This document shows, piece after piece, positions 26,488 through 34,673 of a stretch of 64,000 nt of DNA. This DNA is from Bifidobacterium colobi (GTDB lineage: Bacteria; Actinomycetota; Actinomycetes; Actinomycetales; Bifidobacteriaceae). The translations under genes were made by a program, and so were the position numbers. The DNA is taken from the NCBI RefSeq assembly GCF_018555455.1, contig NZ_JAFEJU010000003.1:310001-374000 (forward strand). Direction: 5' to 3'. The notes below the pieces were generated by a model. It made no database searches. It was not told where the DNA came from and saw only the letters and a program-made list of their open reading frames with translations. The stretch's first letter is position 1, and every line of letters starts with the position of its first letter.

Positions 26488-26532
26488 TGGCCACATCTCC
26501 TCGACATTCAATAGTCGAAAAGAATGTGGCCA
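26488..26532. terminator. Bulged hairpin after the CMD-domain gene
   Basis: TGGCCACAT (26488-26496) pairs with ATGTGGCCA (26524-26532) and encloses TCGAC/GTCGA. It lies between the CMD-domain gene's stop and the acyl-CoA ligase start. No U-run. Confidence 0.4.
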
Positions 26533-26569
26533 AGAATATGTCCATCACATCATCACAAGGAAATGCGAA

Positions 26570-27391
26570 TCACTGATCGGCCGCAGCGGTCTCGATGCAG
26601 CGGATCGCGTTCAGCGTACGCGGGTACCCGATGAACGGCATCACCGCCGAAGCCACCTTCAGCAGAAACGCCTTGCTGTTACCAATCCGCATGTTGGCCT
26701 TGGCATGTGCGGTGAGCTGTGGTTCAACCCCGCCTTGCGCCGCCAGATAACAGTAGGTGATCATTTCGCGTTCGCGCAGATCAAGAGCGCCGCGCGTGTA
26801 GTAGTCGCCAAAGCAGTTGGCTGCCAGCCAACGATTGATTTGCGGATACTCCGGATTGCCAGAGGTAGCAAAGCCTTTCATGCCTTCACCGAAGATATCC
26901 ACCTGCGCCTGTTCGCCGGCGGCAACACGGCTTGCGAAGTCCGGTTCGGTGGTCGCCTGGGTTGTGAGCGGCAAAGTGACACCATGCTGGGTCAGCACCT
27001 CATTAGTGACATTGAAGAACGGGAGCACGCGGCCAATGCCAAGATAGGCAACCGCCTGATAGACGATTTCCTTGGCTTCGCTCGGGGTAACGCCCATATC
27101 CAAGGCCGCGCCCAGCATGACGCGGAATTGATCGACACCCTGGCATCCCAGCAACGTGGCAAGGATGGCGATGAACCGTGTGCGGTCGTCCAGCGGCTCC
27201 TCACCTTCGGGAGCACCGCCATTCACCACCTCGTCACAGGCAAAGTTGGCGAATCGCTCAACAAATTCAGGATCGGTTGCGGCGAGTTCAGATGCCTCAC
27301 CATTGGGGAACACACGAGTCAGGTATTGACGGGCAGCTTCGGTGAGCCGCGGCGTATAAGCGTTATCGGATTCAGTTGATTCAGCAGTCAT
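26570..27391 (-). CDS. Double carboxymuconolactone decarboxylase (CMD)-domain protein
   Basis: 273 residues containing two CMD folds (about 65-145 and 180-260), as in gamma-carboxymuconolactone decarboxylase/AhpD relatives. The first repeat has DRTRFIAILATLLGCQGVDQFRVML, the second REREMITYCYLAAQGGVEPQLTAHA. The CXXC redox pair of AhpD is not present, so peroxidase-type activity is doubtful. AAAGGAC stands 7 bases before the ATG. No aromatic-degradation genes are near; substrate unknown. Confidence 0.8.
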   Translation of the reverse strand: MTAESTESDNAYTPRLTEAARQYLTRVFPNGEASELAATDPEFVERFANFACDEVVNGGAPEGEEPLDDRTRFIAILATLLGCQGVDQFRVMLGAALDMGVTPSEAKEIVYQAVAYLGIGRVLPFFNVTNEVLTQHGVTLPLTTQATTEPDFASRVAAGEQAQVDIFGEGMKGFATSGNPEYPQINRWLAANCFGDYYTRGALDLREREMITYCYLAAQGGVEPQLTAHAKANMRIGNSKAFLLKVASAVMPFIGYPRTLNAIRCIETAAADQ

Positions 27392-27553
27392 GGGAAAGTC
27401 CTTTCATCGCAGACTCTCCTATCGAACCGCACAATACCACCGTAATCAAATACCTTTTACCTGTGCCCTTATATGCCGATAATGCATAGTGGCACATGCG
27501 CATACATAGTCCGTATACACCCCACGTACAGCTCACGCACCACCCACATACAA

Positions 27554-27591
27554 TGCTGCCCTGATTGGAGTCTCCTCAAATCAGGGCAGCA
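27554..27591 (-). terminator. Hairpin after the deoxyribosyltransferase gene
   Basis: Perfect stem TGCTGCCCTGATT / AATCAGGGCAGCA, with GGAG/CTCC pairing inside the loop. It lies just after the stop codon at 27618; a U-run is lacking. Confidence 0.6.
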
Positions 27592-27617
27592 TTGACAACA
27601 GTTTCGGTCATCAGCAA

Positions 27618-28043
27618 TCAGAACTGGATGTAATCGACTTCCGTATGCTCGCCGGTTTCCAGATACTTGGCCACATCATCAGGCCCGGCGAATACCATGT
27701 TCACCGCTTGCGCCACCATCAGGTTCACGCGGTCCATAGGAGTCAGGCCTTCATAATAGCCGTAGACTGGCATGCCCAGCGCATGCGCATAGCCAATCTC
27801 GAACATGGTTCCCGCATCCTCGTCCATGAGGTTCGCGATAACGGCTTTGGCTGAATTGATGCCCTGAATATCGTCGTGGAAGCAGCCTTCTGGGCCGACT
27901 TCCTCGATTTGGCTGACGAATCGTGGCTTGAACAGCTTCTTGCCGTGATCCTCCAACACCTTTTCCAGACGCTCCATGCTTGCGGTCTGCTCAGGGTCGA
28001 AGAACGGGCCCGCCACGTAAAAGTCATATTCCTTTTCGCTCAT
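27618..28043 (-). CDS. Nucleoside 2-deoxyribosyltransferase
   Basis: 141-residue enzyme that exchanges the base of deoxynucleosides. The N-terminal motif DFYVAGPFFDPEQ and the catalytic glutamate segment DEDAGTMFEIGYAHALGMPVYGY are characteristic (Glu in MFEIG is the likely nucleophile). Length and order agree with the lactobacillal-type family. Isolated gene used in base salvage. GGAAG lies close to the ATG. Confidence 0.92.
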   Translation of the reverse strand: MSEKEYDFYVAGPFFDPEQTASMERLEKVLEDHGKKLFKPRFVSQIEEVGPEGCFHDDIQGINSAKAVIANLMDEDAGTMFEIGYAHALGMPVYGYYEGLTPMDRVNLMVAQAVNMVFAGPDDVAKYLETGEHTEVDYIQF

Positions 28044-28180
28044 GGCTTCCAGTCATACCGCAGCACAGGTTGCTTTCCAGCAAATAGTTCATTTTTTGAA
28101 CACTATTTCATATAGCGAACAATGTGCTGTATTTGCCGGAAAACCGTGGATAATGCTCGCGATTGAACTCAGATAGCTCG

Positions 28181-28226
28181 GCCAGCTCACTCGGCTCAGT
28201 CAGTTCCGCCAGCTCACTCGGCTCAG
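28181..28226. repeat. 19-bp direct repeat at the 3' end of a GNAT gene
   Basis: GCCAGCTCACTCGGCTCAG at 28181-28199 and again at 28208-28226, period 27 bp. The second copy overlaps the GNAT stop codon. Confidence 0.6.
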
Positions 28227-28627
28227 CCGCGATTCACAATCTGCATGGCGCGACCGTCTTCCATCAGATGGAATCCATGCTTCTGGTAGAACGGCGCGTT
28301 CTTGCTCTCTTCGGGCATTACCTCAAGGAACAGATAATCGTGATACTTGGCTTTCACCATCTCCACCAAATGGCCACCAATACCGTGACCGTGATAGGCG
28401 GGATCGACCAACACCCAATGCATGTACGCCACCATTTCGGTGTCGTCCAATACGCGAACCAAACCGGCCAGATGATCGCCATCCCATGCGCTGATCACCG
28501 TATCCGAATGCTGTAATGCCTTGAACAGGCGCTCAGGATAGTTCGCCGACTCCCAACCCACCGAGCGAAACAGCTTCTGCACCTGATCTTGAGTAAAACG
28601 CTTCTCTTCCGTGTATGTAATTGCCAT
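28223..28627 (-). CDS. GNAT-family N-acetyltransferase
   Basis: 134 residues. The acetyl-CoA binding loop is in WVLVDPAYHGHGIGGHLVEMV, followed by the terminal strand with FYQKHGFHLMEDG. Compact single-domain GNAT fold similar to small aminoglycoside-like or arylalkylamine-like acetyltransferases; the acceptor cannot be told from sequence. Start MAITYTEEK. Confidence 0.85.
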   Translation of the reverse strand: MAITYTEEKRFTQDQVQKLFRSVGWESANYPERLFKALQHSDTVISAWDGDHLAGLVRVLDDTEMVAYMHWVLVDPAYHGHGIGGHLVEMVKAKYHDYLFLEVMPEESKNAPFYQKHGFHLMEDGRAMQIVNRG

Positions 28628-28792
28628 GGCCGCTTATGTTAGCCTTCACATACCCACCATTCCGCCGTCGTTTCGCATATTGAAGCTACAATGCATCCCC
28701 CATTGTCCCCGCATTGTCCCCCACGAGCCGTACAGCAACAGCGCCTGCACATACAATCATTGGAATTCATTGGAATTCATAGAAAGCACAAG

Positions 28793-28865
28793 TGCCCGAG
28801 ATCGGATTCGAACCGACGACACCCGCTTTAGGAGAGCGGTGCTCTATCCACTGAGCTACTCGGGC
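28793..28865 (-). tRNA. tRNA-Arg (anticodon CCU)
   Basis: 73 bases on the minus strand: acceptor GCCCGAG/CTCGGGC, D-arm GCTCAGTGGATAGAGC, anticodon arm CCGCTCTCCTAAAGCGG with CCU, and T-arm GTCGGTTCGAATCCGAT. Discriminator A; CCA is not encoded. Confidence 0.95.
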
Positions 28866-29093
28866 AACGACGTTTCATTGTACACGGACACAAGCCCAGC
28901 CGGCAATTCGTACAATTCGTGCCGGTTTGGTGCGGACTCAATAATCCCCGGGCAAAAACAGCGCACATCCCAGCGCAACACGATACAGTAGCAACTCGCG
29001 CACATGTACATAGAGGCTGCCGCCAGCCGGCAGACAACCTTGCCGAGCACAAGCATCACCGACAATCAGAGCGTCTCCCACAGAGAGGATGAT

Positions 29094-30272
29094 ATGGCAC
29101 GAACACGAAGCATCGCCAAGAATACCAACGGCAATGTGCCACGTACTCGCGCCATACGGCAACGTCGTCCAGCCTCAACATCATCGAACAAATCCGCGGC
29201 CTCAGCCAAGCGCAGCGCACAAAAGCGCGGCACACAACCGAAGCCATACACCAAAGAACAGCTCAAGTCCCATGGCAAGCACCGTTTCTTCGGCCTGCTC
29301 GCCGGATTGTTCGCCGTTCTGACGTTGCTCGCCACCGCTGCCCGCGCATTACCTGCCGATCTACAGGAACTGCCATACGTACCCATCGTGATTTCCGCAA
29401 CCCCATGGTTCATGCTGCTGGGACTCATCGCGCTGCTGCTGGCCATCATGTCGCGCAGAATCCTTGCCGCGCTGATAGCCATTGCCGCAGTGGCGCTCAA
29501 CGCATATTGGCAGTATCCGTTCTTCTACTCCACCACCCCGCTGCCGCAGGCTGCCTACAATGCAGTCGCCTTTAGCGAGCCGAACACTTCGGATGCTTTC
29601 GCTCGAGTGATGACGTTCAACGTGTATAAAGGCCAGGCTGACGCGCAGGCCATTGTGGATACCGTGCGCGATCAACGCGTCGAAGTGCTGGCCTTGCAGG
29701 AGACCACCGACGATTTCGTCAAACGCCTTAAAGATGCCGGCATCGAACATTACCTACCGTATTCGAACGTGTCATCGTCGGATGGCATATACGGCAATGG
29801 CTTGTGGTCTGCTACCCCACTCAGCCAGCCGGTTGATGACGAAGTAAACTCCAGTGCTTCGTTCATGCCGGCCGGCACGGTGGATCTGGGCGGCAATGCA
29901 ATTCGATTCGTCTCCGTGCACACCACCGCTCCGGTGCCCGGCTACTGGCGGCAGTGGAAGCGTGCGCTCGACGAACTGGGATTGATGCAATCGCATACCA
30001 GCAACCGGTACATTTTCATGGGTGACTTCAACGCCACCTATGATCACGCTCCATTCCGCGAATTCCTTGGCACCAGATTCCATGATGCCGCGCGAATCTC
30101 CGGGCACGGCTTCACGTTCTCCTGGCCCACGAACCGACCAGGACTGCCCATGTTCGCGGGCATCGACCATGTAGTGCTCGACCAGGGCATGCGCGCCGGG
30201 CAATGCAAGGTAGTGAAGATTGCGGGATCCGATCACGCGGCGCTGCTCGTTACTGTGGATGTGATGCAGTAG
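29094..30272 (+). CDS. Membrane-anchored endonuclease/exonuclease/phosphatase-family protein
   Basis: 392 residues. A basic, disordered N-terminus of about 60 residues rich in Arg/Lys/Ser is followed by three membrane helices (about 66-155) and an extracytoplasmic EEP domain. Catalytic signs are VMTFNVYKGQ, LALQETTDDF (metal-binding Glu), FMGDFNATYDH, and the terminal GSDHAALLVTV. This layout matches bacterial exported phosphodiesterases or vancomycin-resistance-linked EEP proteins (VanJ type). Start 29094 (MARTRS) has AGAGAGG 6 bases upstream. Substrate unknown. Confidence 0.85.
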   Translation: MARTRSIAKNTNGNVPRTRAIRQRRPASTSSNKSAASAKRSAQKRGTQPKPYTKEQLKSHGKHRFFGLLAGLFAVLTLLATAARALPADLQELPYVPIVISATPWFMLLGLIALLLAIMSRRILAALIAIAAVALNAYWQYPFFYSTTPLPQAAYNAVAFSEPNTSDAFARVMTFNVYKGQADAQAIVDTVRDQRVEVLALQETTDDFVKRLKDAGIEHYLPYSNVSSSDGIYGNGLWSATPLSQPVDDEVNSSASFMPAGTVDLGGNAIRFVSVHTTAPVPGYWRQWKRALDELGLMQSHTSNRYIFMGDFNATYDHAPFREFLGTRFHDAARISGHGFTFSWPTNRPGLPMFAGIDHVVLDQGMRAGQCKVVKIAGSDHAALLVTVDVMQ

Positions 30273-30290
30273 CGGCAGACGACAGCACGC

Positions 30291-31259
30291 CTAGAAACCG
30301 AGGCGCGTGCGGCCGAACTGGTCAAGCCAGCGCAGAATCGCACCCTCACGCAACGCCCACGGGCAGATCTCCACTTCCTGAATGTTGAGTGCCTTCATAA
30401 TCTCATCGGCCACCACGGCACCGCCCACAATCTGCATCGTGCGCTCCGGGGTAATACCCGGCAATGCCACGCGCTGTTCCGGCGAAATCGCAGCCAGGCG
30501 AGGAATCCAATCCTCCAGCTGTTCGCGCGTCATAATCGAAGTGTCCTCACGTCCCGGTTGGCGAATCACGGCTCCGCACAGGCGGGCCAGCGAGCGGAAG
30601 GTCTTCGACGTGCCCACCGCATGATTCGGATGCTTGGACTGCGGGAACACCTTGACCATCGGCTCCAGAATCTTGCGCACGTTCTTGCGCACATCCTCCA
30701 GTTCCTCAGGCGTGGCCATGCCGGAGGGCAGAAACTCAGTGGTCACACGACCCGCGCCAGCCGGCACGGACAAAGCCACGGTCGGCTCCTCATCGGAGCC
30801 CATGGCCACTTCCAGCGAGCCGCCGCCGATATCCAGCACCAGCAAACGCCCAGCATCCCAGCCATACCAGCGGCGCGCGGCAAGGAAGGTCAGTCGCGCC
30901 TCATCCGTGCCGGACAGCACCGTGACACCCTGGCCAATCAGCTCCTCGATCTTATGGATCACCTTGTTGCCGTTCGGCGCCTCACGCAACGCCGAAGTGG
31001 CCATAACCAGCAGCTGGGTGATGTCATACTCCTCCGCCAGCTTCATGCAATCGGACACCGCTTCGAGAATCGCCTCGACACCGGCTTTCTTGATGGAACC
31101 GTCTTCTTTGAGGTACTTCATCAGCCGCACGGTGGATTTGGTGCTGGCCTCAGGATCCGGGCGCGCGCCGGGTGCCGCATCCACAATCAGCATATGGATG
31201 GTGTTCGAACCGATATCGAGCACACCAAGTCGGGTGGAATGCGCACGAAGATTAACCAT
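30291..31259 (-). CDS. Ppx/GppA exopolyphosphatase-family protein
   Basis: 322 residues of the ASKHA fold: LGVLDIGSNTIHMLIVD (phosphate 1 loop), ATSALREAPNG, VLSGTDEARLTFLAARRW, and VLDIGGGSLEVAMGSD (phosphate 2). It is the short, actinobacterial Ppx1-type without the C-terminal HD domain, which hydrolyses polyphosphate and/or pppGpp. Start 31259 with GCAGGA upstream; the GTG at 31274 is less likely. Converges on the EEP gene with an 18-bp gap. Confidence 0.9.
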   Translation of the reverse strand: MVNLRAHSTRLGVLDIGSNTIHMLIVDAAPGARPDPEASTKSTVRLMKYLKEDGSIKKAGVEAILEAVSDCMKLAEEYDITQLLVMATSALREAPNGNKVIHKIEELIGQGVTVLSGTDEARLTFLAARRWYGWDAGRLLVLDIGGGSLEVAMGSDEEPTVALSVPAGAGRVTTEFLPSGMATPEELEDVRKNVRKILEPMVKVFPQSKHPNHAVGTSKTFRSLARLCGAVIRQPGREDTSIMTREQLEDWIPRLAAISPEQRVALPGITPERTMQIVGGAVVADEIMKALNIQEVEICPWALREGAILRWLDQFGRTRLGF

Positions 31260-31421
31260 GATTCCTGCTCTCACTCACACTGTGACGCACCAGCACACAC
31301 CTAGCCGGCATCGCAGCAATTCCTATAACGCTCATGCGTCAGCCAAGCGCTCCCGGCTCCTTCACCGCATGCCGGATGCGCCAGCTTTGCAAACGTGATT
31401 ACTGTACACCACTCTGACGCT

Positions 31422-32669
31422 TCACAGTGATTCCACGAACTTGCCCAGCCGTTCAAGGCCCTCGCTCAACGCCTCGCGCGAAGCGGCATAGCTCAATCGC
31501 ACATGCGTATCGGCGGTGGCGGCGCCGAAGTCACGACCCGGCGTCAATGCCACATGAGCCTCGTTCAATGCACGCTCGCAGAACGTCCACGCATCCAAAC
31601 CGGTGCGGGAAATGTTGAAGTAGGCGTAGAACGCGCCATTCGGCTCCACTTCCACCGGCAGACCGATGCGCTTGAGGCCATCGATCACAATACGGCGGCG
31701 GGCGAGCAGTTCCTGACGGCGGGCCTCGCATTCGGCAAGGCTTTCCGGCGTGAAGCAGGCAAGCGCCGCATGCTGGGTGGGCGTGTGGGCGCACAGATAG
31801 TAGTTGGTGGCCAGATCATCCACGGCTTCCAACACGGTGGGATCGTCGGGCAGGATCGCCCAGCCCAAACGCCAGCCGGTCATGCCGAAGAACTTGGAGA
31901 AGCTGTTGCATACAATGGCACCCGGATCGCAGGCCAATACAGATTTGACTTCCGTACCATCCGGTTCGCGATCGGCCAGATCCAGATAGGTTTCATCCAC
32001 GATGCGCCATGCTCCGCGCTCGGCCGCAAACTGGCACACGTCGTTCAGCACATGGAAGTCAATGGTGGTGCCGGTGGGATTGGATGGTGAGGTGATCATC
32101 ACCGCTTTGGTATGTTCGGTCCAATACTGGGCGCACAGTTCAGCGTTCAGATGGAACCGGGTGGCGGCCGAAGTCGGCACGTCGATCACATTGCCTTCGA
32201 AGGAGCGCACCAGTTCGCGGTTGCACGGATACGAGGGATCGGCCACCATCACATCATCACCGGGGTCCACGGTGAGTGCGGTAGCCAGCAGCAATGCCGC
32301 CGAGCCGCCGGCGGTTACGCAGATACGCTTGGGATCGATTTCAAGATCATGACGTTCACGGTAGAAGTCGGCGATCGCCTGCCGCAGTTCCGGCAATCCC
32401 ATCGCCGCGGTGTAAGGCAGTGCACGGCCGTCATATTGTTCGCGCATGGCATCGCGTACCGCGGGCGGCGCACCAAAGTCCGGCTCTCCGAGGCTTAGTT
32501 TGATGACACTGATGCCAGAGGCGATCATCTTGTCGGCTTGTTCGCCGAAAACCATGGCACGGAATGGGTTCGCTTCACGCGCGCGACGAGACATAACCGG
32601 CGACTTAGCCGGCATCTTAGCCGGCAATTCAACCGGCGAGGGAGACTGCTGCACTGCTGTATTGACCAT
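31422..32669 (-). CDS. Pyridoxal-phosphate aminotransferase, class I/II
   Basis: 415 residues of the aspartate aminotransferase fold I. SNPTGT and the Schiff-base lysine in NSFSKFFGMTGWRLGW are clear, with the phosphate-binding arginine in VRLSYAAS. A non-conserved N-terminal tail contains PAKMPAKSP, encoded by a short DNA repeat. Start 32669 is the first ATG; 32594 (MSRRAREANPF), where homology begins, is possible. No ribosome site is visible for either. It diverges from the oxidoreductase gene across a large palindrome. Amino acid specificity is not evident; the Glu/Asp-Ala group is likely. Confidence 0.9.
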   Translation of the reverse strand: MVNTAVQQSPSPVELPAKMPAKSPVMSRRAREANPFRAMVFGEQADKMIASGISVIKLSLGEPDFGAPPAVRDAMREQYDGRALPYTAAMGLPELRQAIADFYRERHDLEIDPKRICVTAGGSAALLLATALTVDPGDDVMVADPSYPCNRELVRSFEGNVIDVPTSAATRFHLNAELCAQYWTEHTKAVMITSPSNPTGTTIDFHVLNDVCQFAAERGAWRIVDETYLDLADREPDGTEVKSVLACDPGAIVCNSFSKFFGMTGWRLGWAILPDDPTVLEAVDDLATNYYLCAHTPTQHAALACFTPESLAECEARRQELLARRRIVIDGLKRIGLPVEVEPNGAFYAYFNISRTGLDAWTFCERALNEAHVALTPGRDFGAATADTHVRLSYAASREALSEGLERLGKFVESL

Positions 32670-32703
32670 ATTTAGGTTCTATCCGCCTCTTGGGACAAGG
32701 TAT

Positions 32704-32902
32704 CTCGCTTAGCAGGGGTTGATTTCTGCCTTTTGGAACATCTATCTGCGTTACAAGGGGTTGCTAAAGGCTCGTATATGCCGTATACGAGCCCTCACCA
32801 CACCGTCATTGCGCCATTTCTGAGGCCTGCCTACTGAACAAGGAACCCCTTGTAACGCAGATAGACCTCCGGCGCGGTTCAAATCAACCCCTTGTAACCG
32901 AG
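32704..32902. promoter_or_regulatory. Nested palindrome in divergent promoter region
   Basis: Four sites of GTTACAAGGGGTT type. Left pair: CTTAGCAGGGGTT (32708-32720) and GTTACAAGGGGTT (32750-32762). Right pair, inverted: AACCCCTTGTAAC at 32844-32856 and 32886-32898. Both pairs have 42-bp spacing and share one centre, 32803. The inner arms match over 22 bp perfectly, the outer over 19 of 22. Inside is an unrelated hairpin GGCTCGTATA/TATACGAGCC (32769-32793). No gene is seen in 32670-33009. Confidence 0.75.
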
Positions 32903-33009
32903 TTATGACCCAATATCATTATCGCGACGCATCAGAGCCGATTGCTCACACGCATTTATAATTTCACCAGGCTTTGTATTATCAACAGCCCCATATTCAA
33001 GGAGGAATG

Positions 33010-34062
33010 ATGAGCCAGTGGAATGGTAAGCGTGCCGAGTTCGAGGCAAGTGACGCGAAAATCAATGTGGCGATTCTCGGCGCCGGCAATATTGCACACA
33101 CCATGGCCGATACTCTCGCCCAAATGGCCGAAACCCCGATGTATTCGTGGATTCACCCGTATGCCGTGGCGGCTCGCAGCTTGGAGCGCGCTCAAGCATT
33201 TGCCGACCAATGGCATCTCGATAAGGCGTATGGCTCGTATGAGGAGCTTGCCGAGGATCCGAATATGGATCTGGTGTATATCGCCACCCCGCATAGTCTG
33301 CATGCCGAGCATGCGATCCTGTGCATGAAAGCGGGCAAGAACGTGCTGGTAGAGAAGTCGTTCACCGCCAATGCCAAACAGGCCCGCGAAACTCTCGATG
33401 TGGCCAAGGAAACCAGCATGCTGTGCGCGGAAGCCATTTGGACGCGCTATATGCCGAGCCGTGCGCTGATCAACGAGGTCATCGACTCCGGTGAAATCGG
33501 CGAAGTGAAGTCCGCGAGCGCGAACCTCTGCTACCCCGTATGGAAGGTGCCGCGTATGTCCGATCCGGCCTGTGCCGGCGGCGCGCTGCTGGATGTGGGC
33601 GTCTACCCGCTGAATTTCCTCGACATGGCGATCGGTGCGGATCATGGCCGCACGGTTGAACGAATCAGCACATCGATGGTGCCGTATGAGACCGGTGTGG
33701 ATGCGCAGAATTCCACCACGTTGTACTACAACGATGGTGCGATGGGCGTGTCTTCCAGCTCCATGCTGGTGTCTTCGGACCGCGGTGGTTATGTGTGGGG
33801 TACCAACGGCTATCTGGAAGTGACCAATATCAATAACCCTGAAGCCATTGACATCTATGACCATGACCATAAGCCGGTGCGCAGTATTGCCATTCCGCCG
33901 CAGTTGACCGGCTACGAGTATGAGGTGGCCGATGCCGCCAACGCGTTGCTCGATGGCAAGATCGAGTGCGAGGCTATGCCTCATGCGGATACGCTACGCA
34001 TCATGGAGCTGATGGATCAGATTCGTGGCGAATGGGGCTTGAAGTTCCCGTTTGAAGACTAG
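33010..34062 (+). CDS. Gfo/Idh/MocA-family oxidoreductase
   Basis: 350-residue NAD(P)-dependent dehydrogenase. Rossmann fingerprint VAILGAGNIAHTMA near residue 20, YIATPHSLHAEH, and a VEKSF segment in place of the usual EKP; the C-terminal beta-sheet domain has CAGGALLDVGVYPLNF with the family histidine position occupied by Y. The relatives act on sugars, inositols or dihydrodiols. Start 33010 with AAGGAGG 4 bases upstream; an ATG directly before it (33007) is too close. The gene diverges from the aminotransferase over the nested palindrome, so shared control is likely. Confidence 0.88.
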   Translation: MSQWNGKRAEFEASDAKINVAILGAGNIAHTMADTLAQMAETPMYSWIHPYAVAARSLERAQAFADQWHLDKAYGSYEELAEDPNMDLVYIATPHSLHAEHAILCMKAGKNVLVEKSFTANAKQARETLDVAKETSMLCAEAIWTRYMPSRALINEVIDSGEIGEVKSASANLCYPVWKVPRMSDPACAGGALLDVGVYPLNFLDMAIGADHGRTVERISTSMVPYETGVDAQNSTTLYYNDGAMGVSSSSMLVSSDRGGYVWGTNGYLEVTNINNPEAIDIYDHDHKPVRSIAIPPQLTGYEYEVADAANALLDGKIECEAMPHADTLRIMELMDQIRGEWGLKFPFED

Positions 34063-34070
34063 ATTCCTCC

Positions 34071-34122
34071 GCCGGCTCCTCTTTGTCAGGGGAGCTAGCG
34101 GCGAAACCGTCTGAGGGGTAAT
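34071..34122. repeat. Dispersed palindromic element, copy B
   Basis: GCCGGCTCCTCTTTGTCAGG continues into GGAGCTAGC, then CTGAGGGGTAAT. Same architecture as 24520-24572. It follows the oxidoreductase stop and may serve as its terminator. Confidence 0.65.
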
Positions 34123-34166
34123 TCAACGAATATGAATTCGTTCCCGTTTGAGTAGACTGACCAATC

Positions 34167-34646
34167 ATGGGTAATCTTACGATTCGCAGAGCTACTGCGG
34201 CCGATATGCCGCGCATCAACGACCTGCTGTTTCAGGTGGCCGAAGTGCATCATCAGGGTCGACCGGACCTGTTCAAAGGCGGCGCCAAAAAGTACACGGA
34301 CACGGAGCTGAGCGACATTCTTGCCGATGATGCCACTCCGGTGTTCGTTGCCGTCAACAACGAGGGGACGGTGTTGGGCTATGCGTTCTGCGCATTCCAG
34401 CAACACCATAACAACCATGTGTTGACGGATGTAAAAACCCTGTACATCGATGACCTGTGCGTGGACGAGCAAGCGCGCGGCGAGCATGTGGGCTCTACGC
34501 TCTACCGCTTCGTGCTTGACTTCGCCCGCACATCCGGCTGCTACAACGTGACGCTGAACGTCTGGTCCTGCAACCCGAGCGCCCAAGCGTTCTATGAGCG
34601 TATGGGCTTGACGCCGTACAAGATTGGCATGGAGCAGATTCTGTAG
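34167..34646 (+). CDS. GNAT-family N-acetyltransferase
   Basis: 159 residues, single GNAT domain: N-terminal IRRATAADMPRINDLL, acetyl-CoA loop VDEQARGEHVGSTLYRFV, and NVWSCNPSAQAFYERMGLTP near the end, as in Pat/YncA-like enzymes. No Shine-Dalgarno; a TAGACT stands 8 bases before the ATG, so a leaderless message is possible. Acceptor unknown. It is convergent with the SNF2 gene at a 27-bp gap. Confidence 0.88.
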   Translation: MGNLTIRRATAADMPRINDLLFQVAEVHHQGRPDLFKGGAKKYTDTELSDILADDATPVFVAVNNEGTVLGYAFCAFQQHHNNHVLTDVKTLYIDDLCVDEQARGEHVGSTLYRFVLDFARTSGCYNVTLNVWSCNPSAQAFYERMGLTPYKIGMEQIL

Positions 34647-34673
34647 CACTCCGCAGGGCTCTGCAGACCGGTT

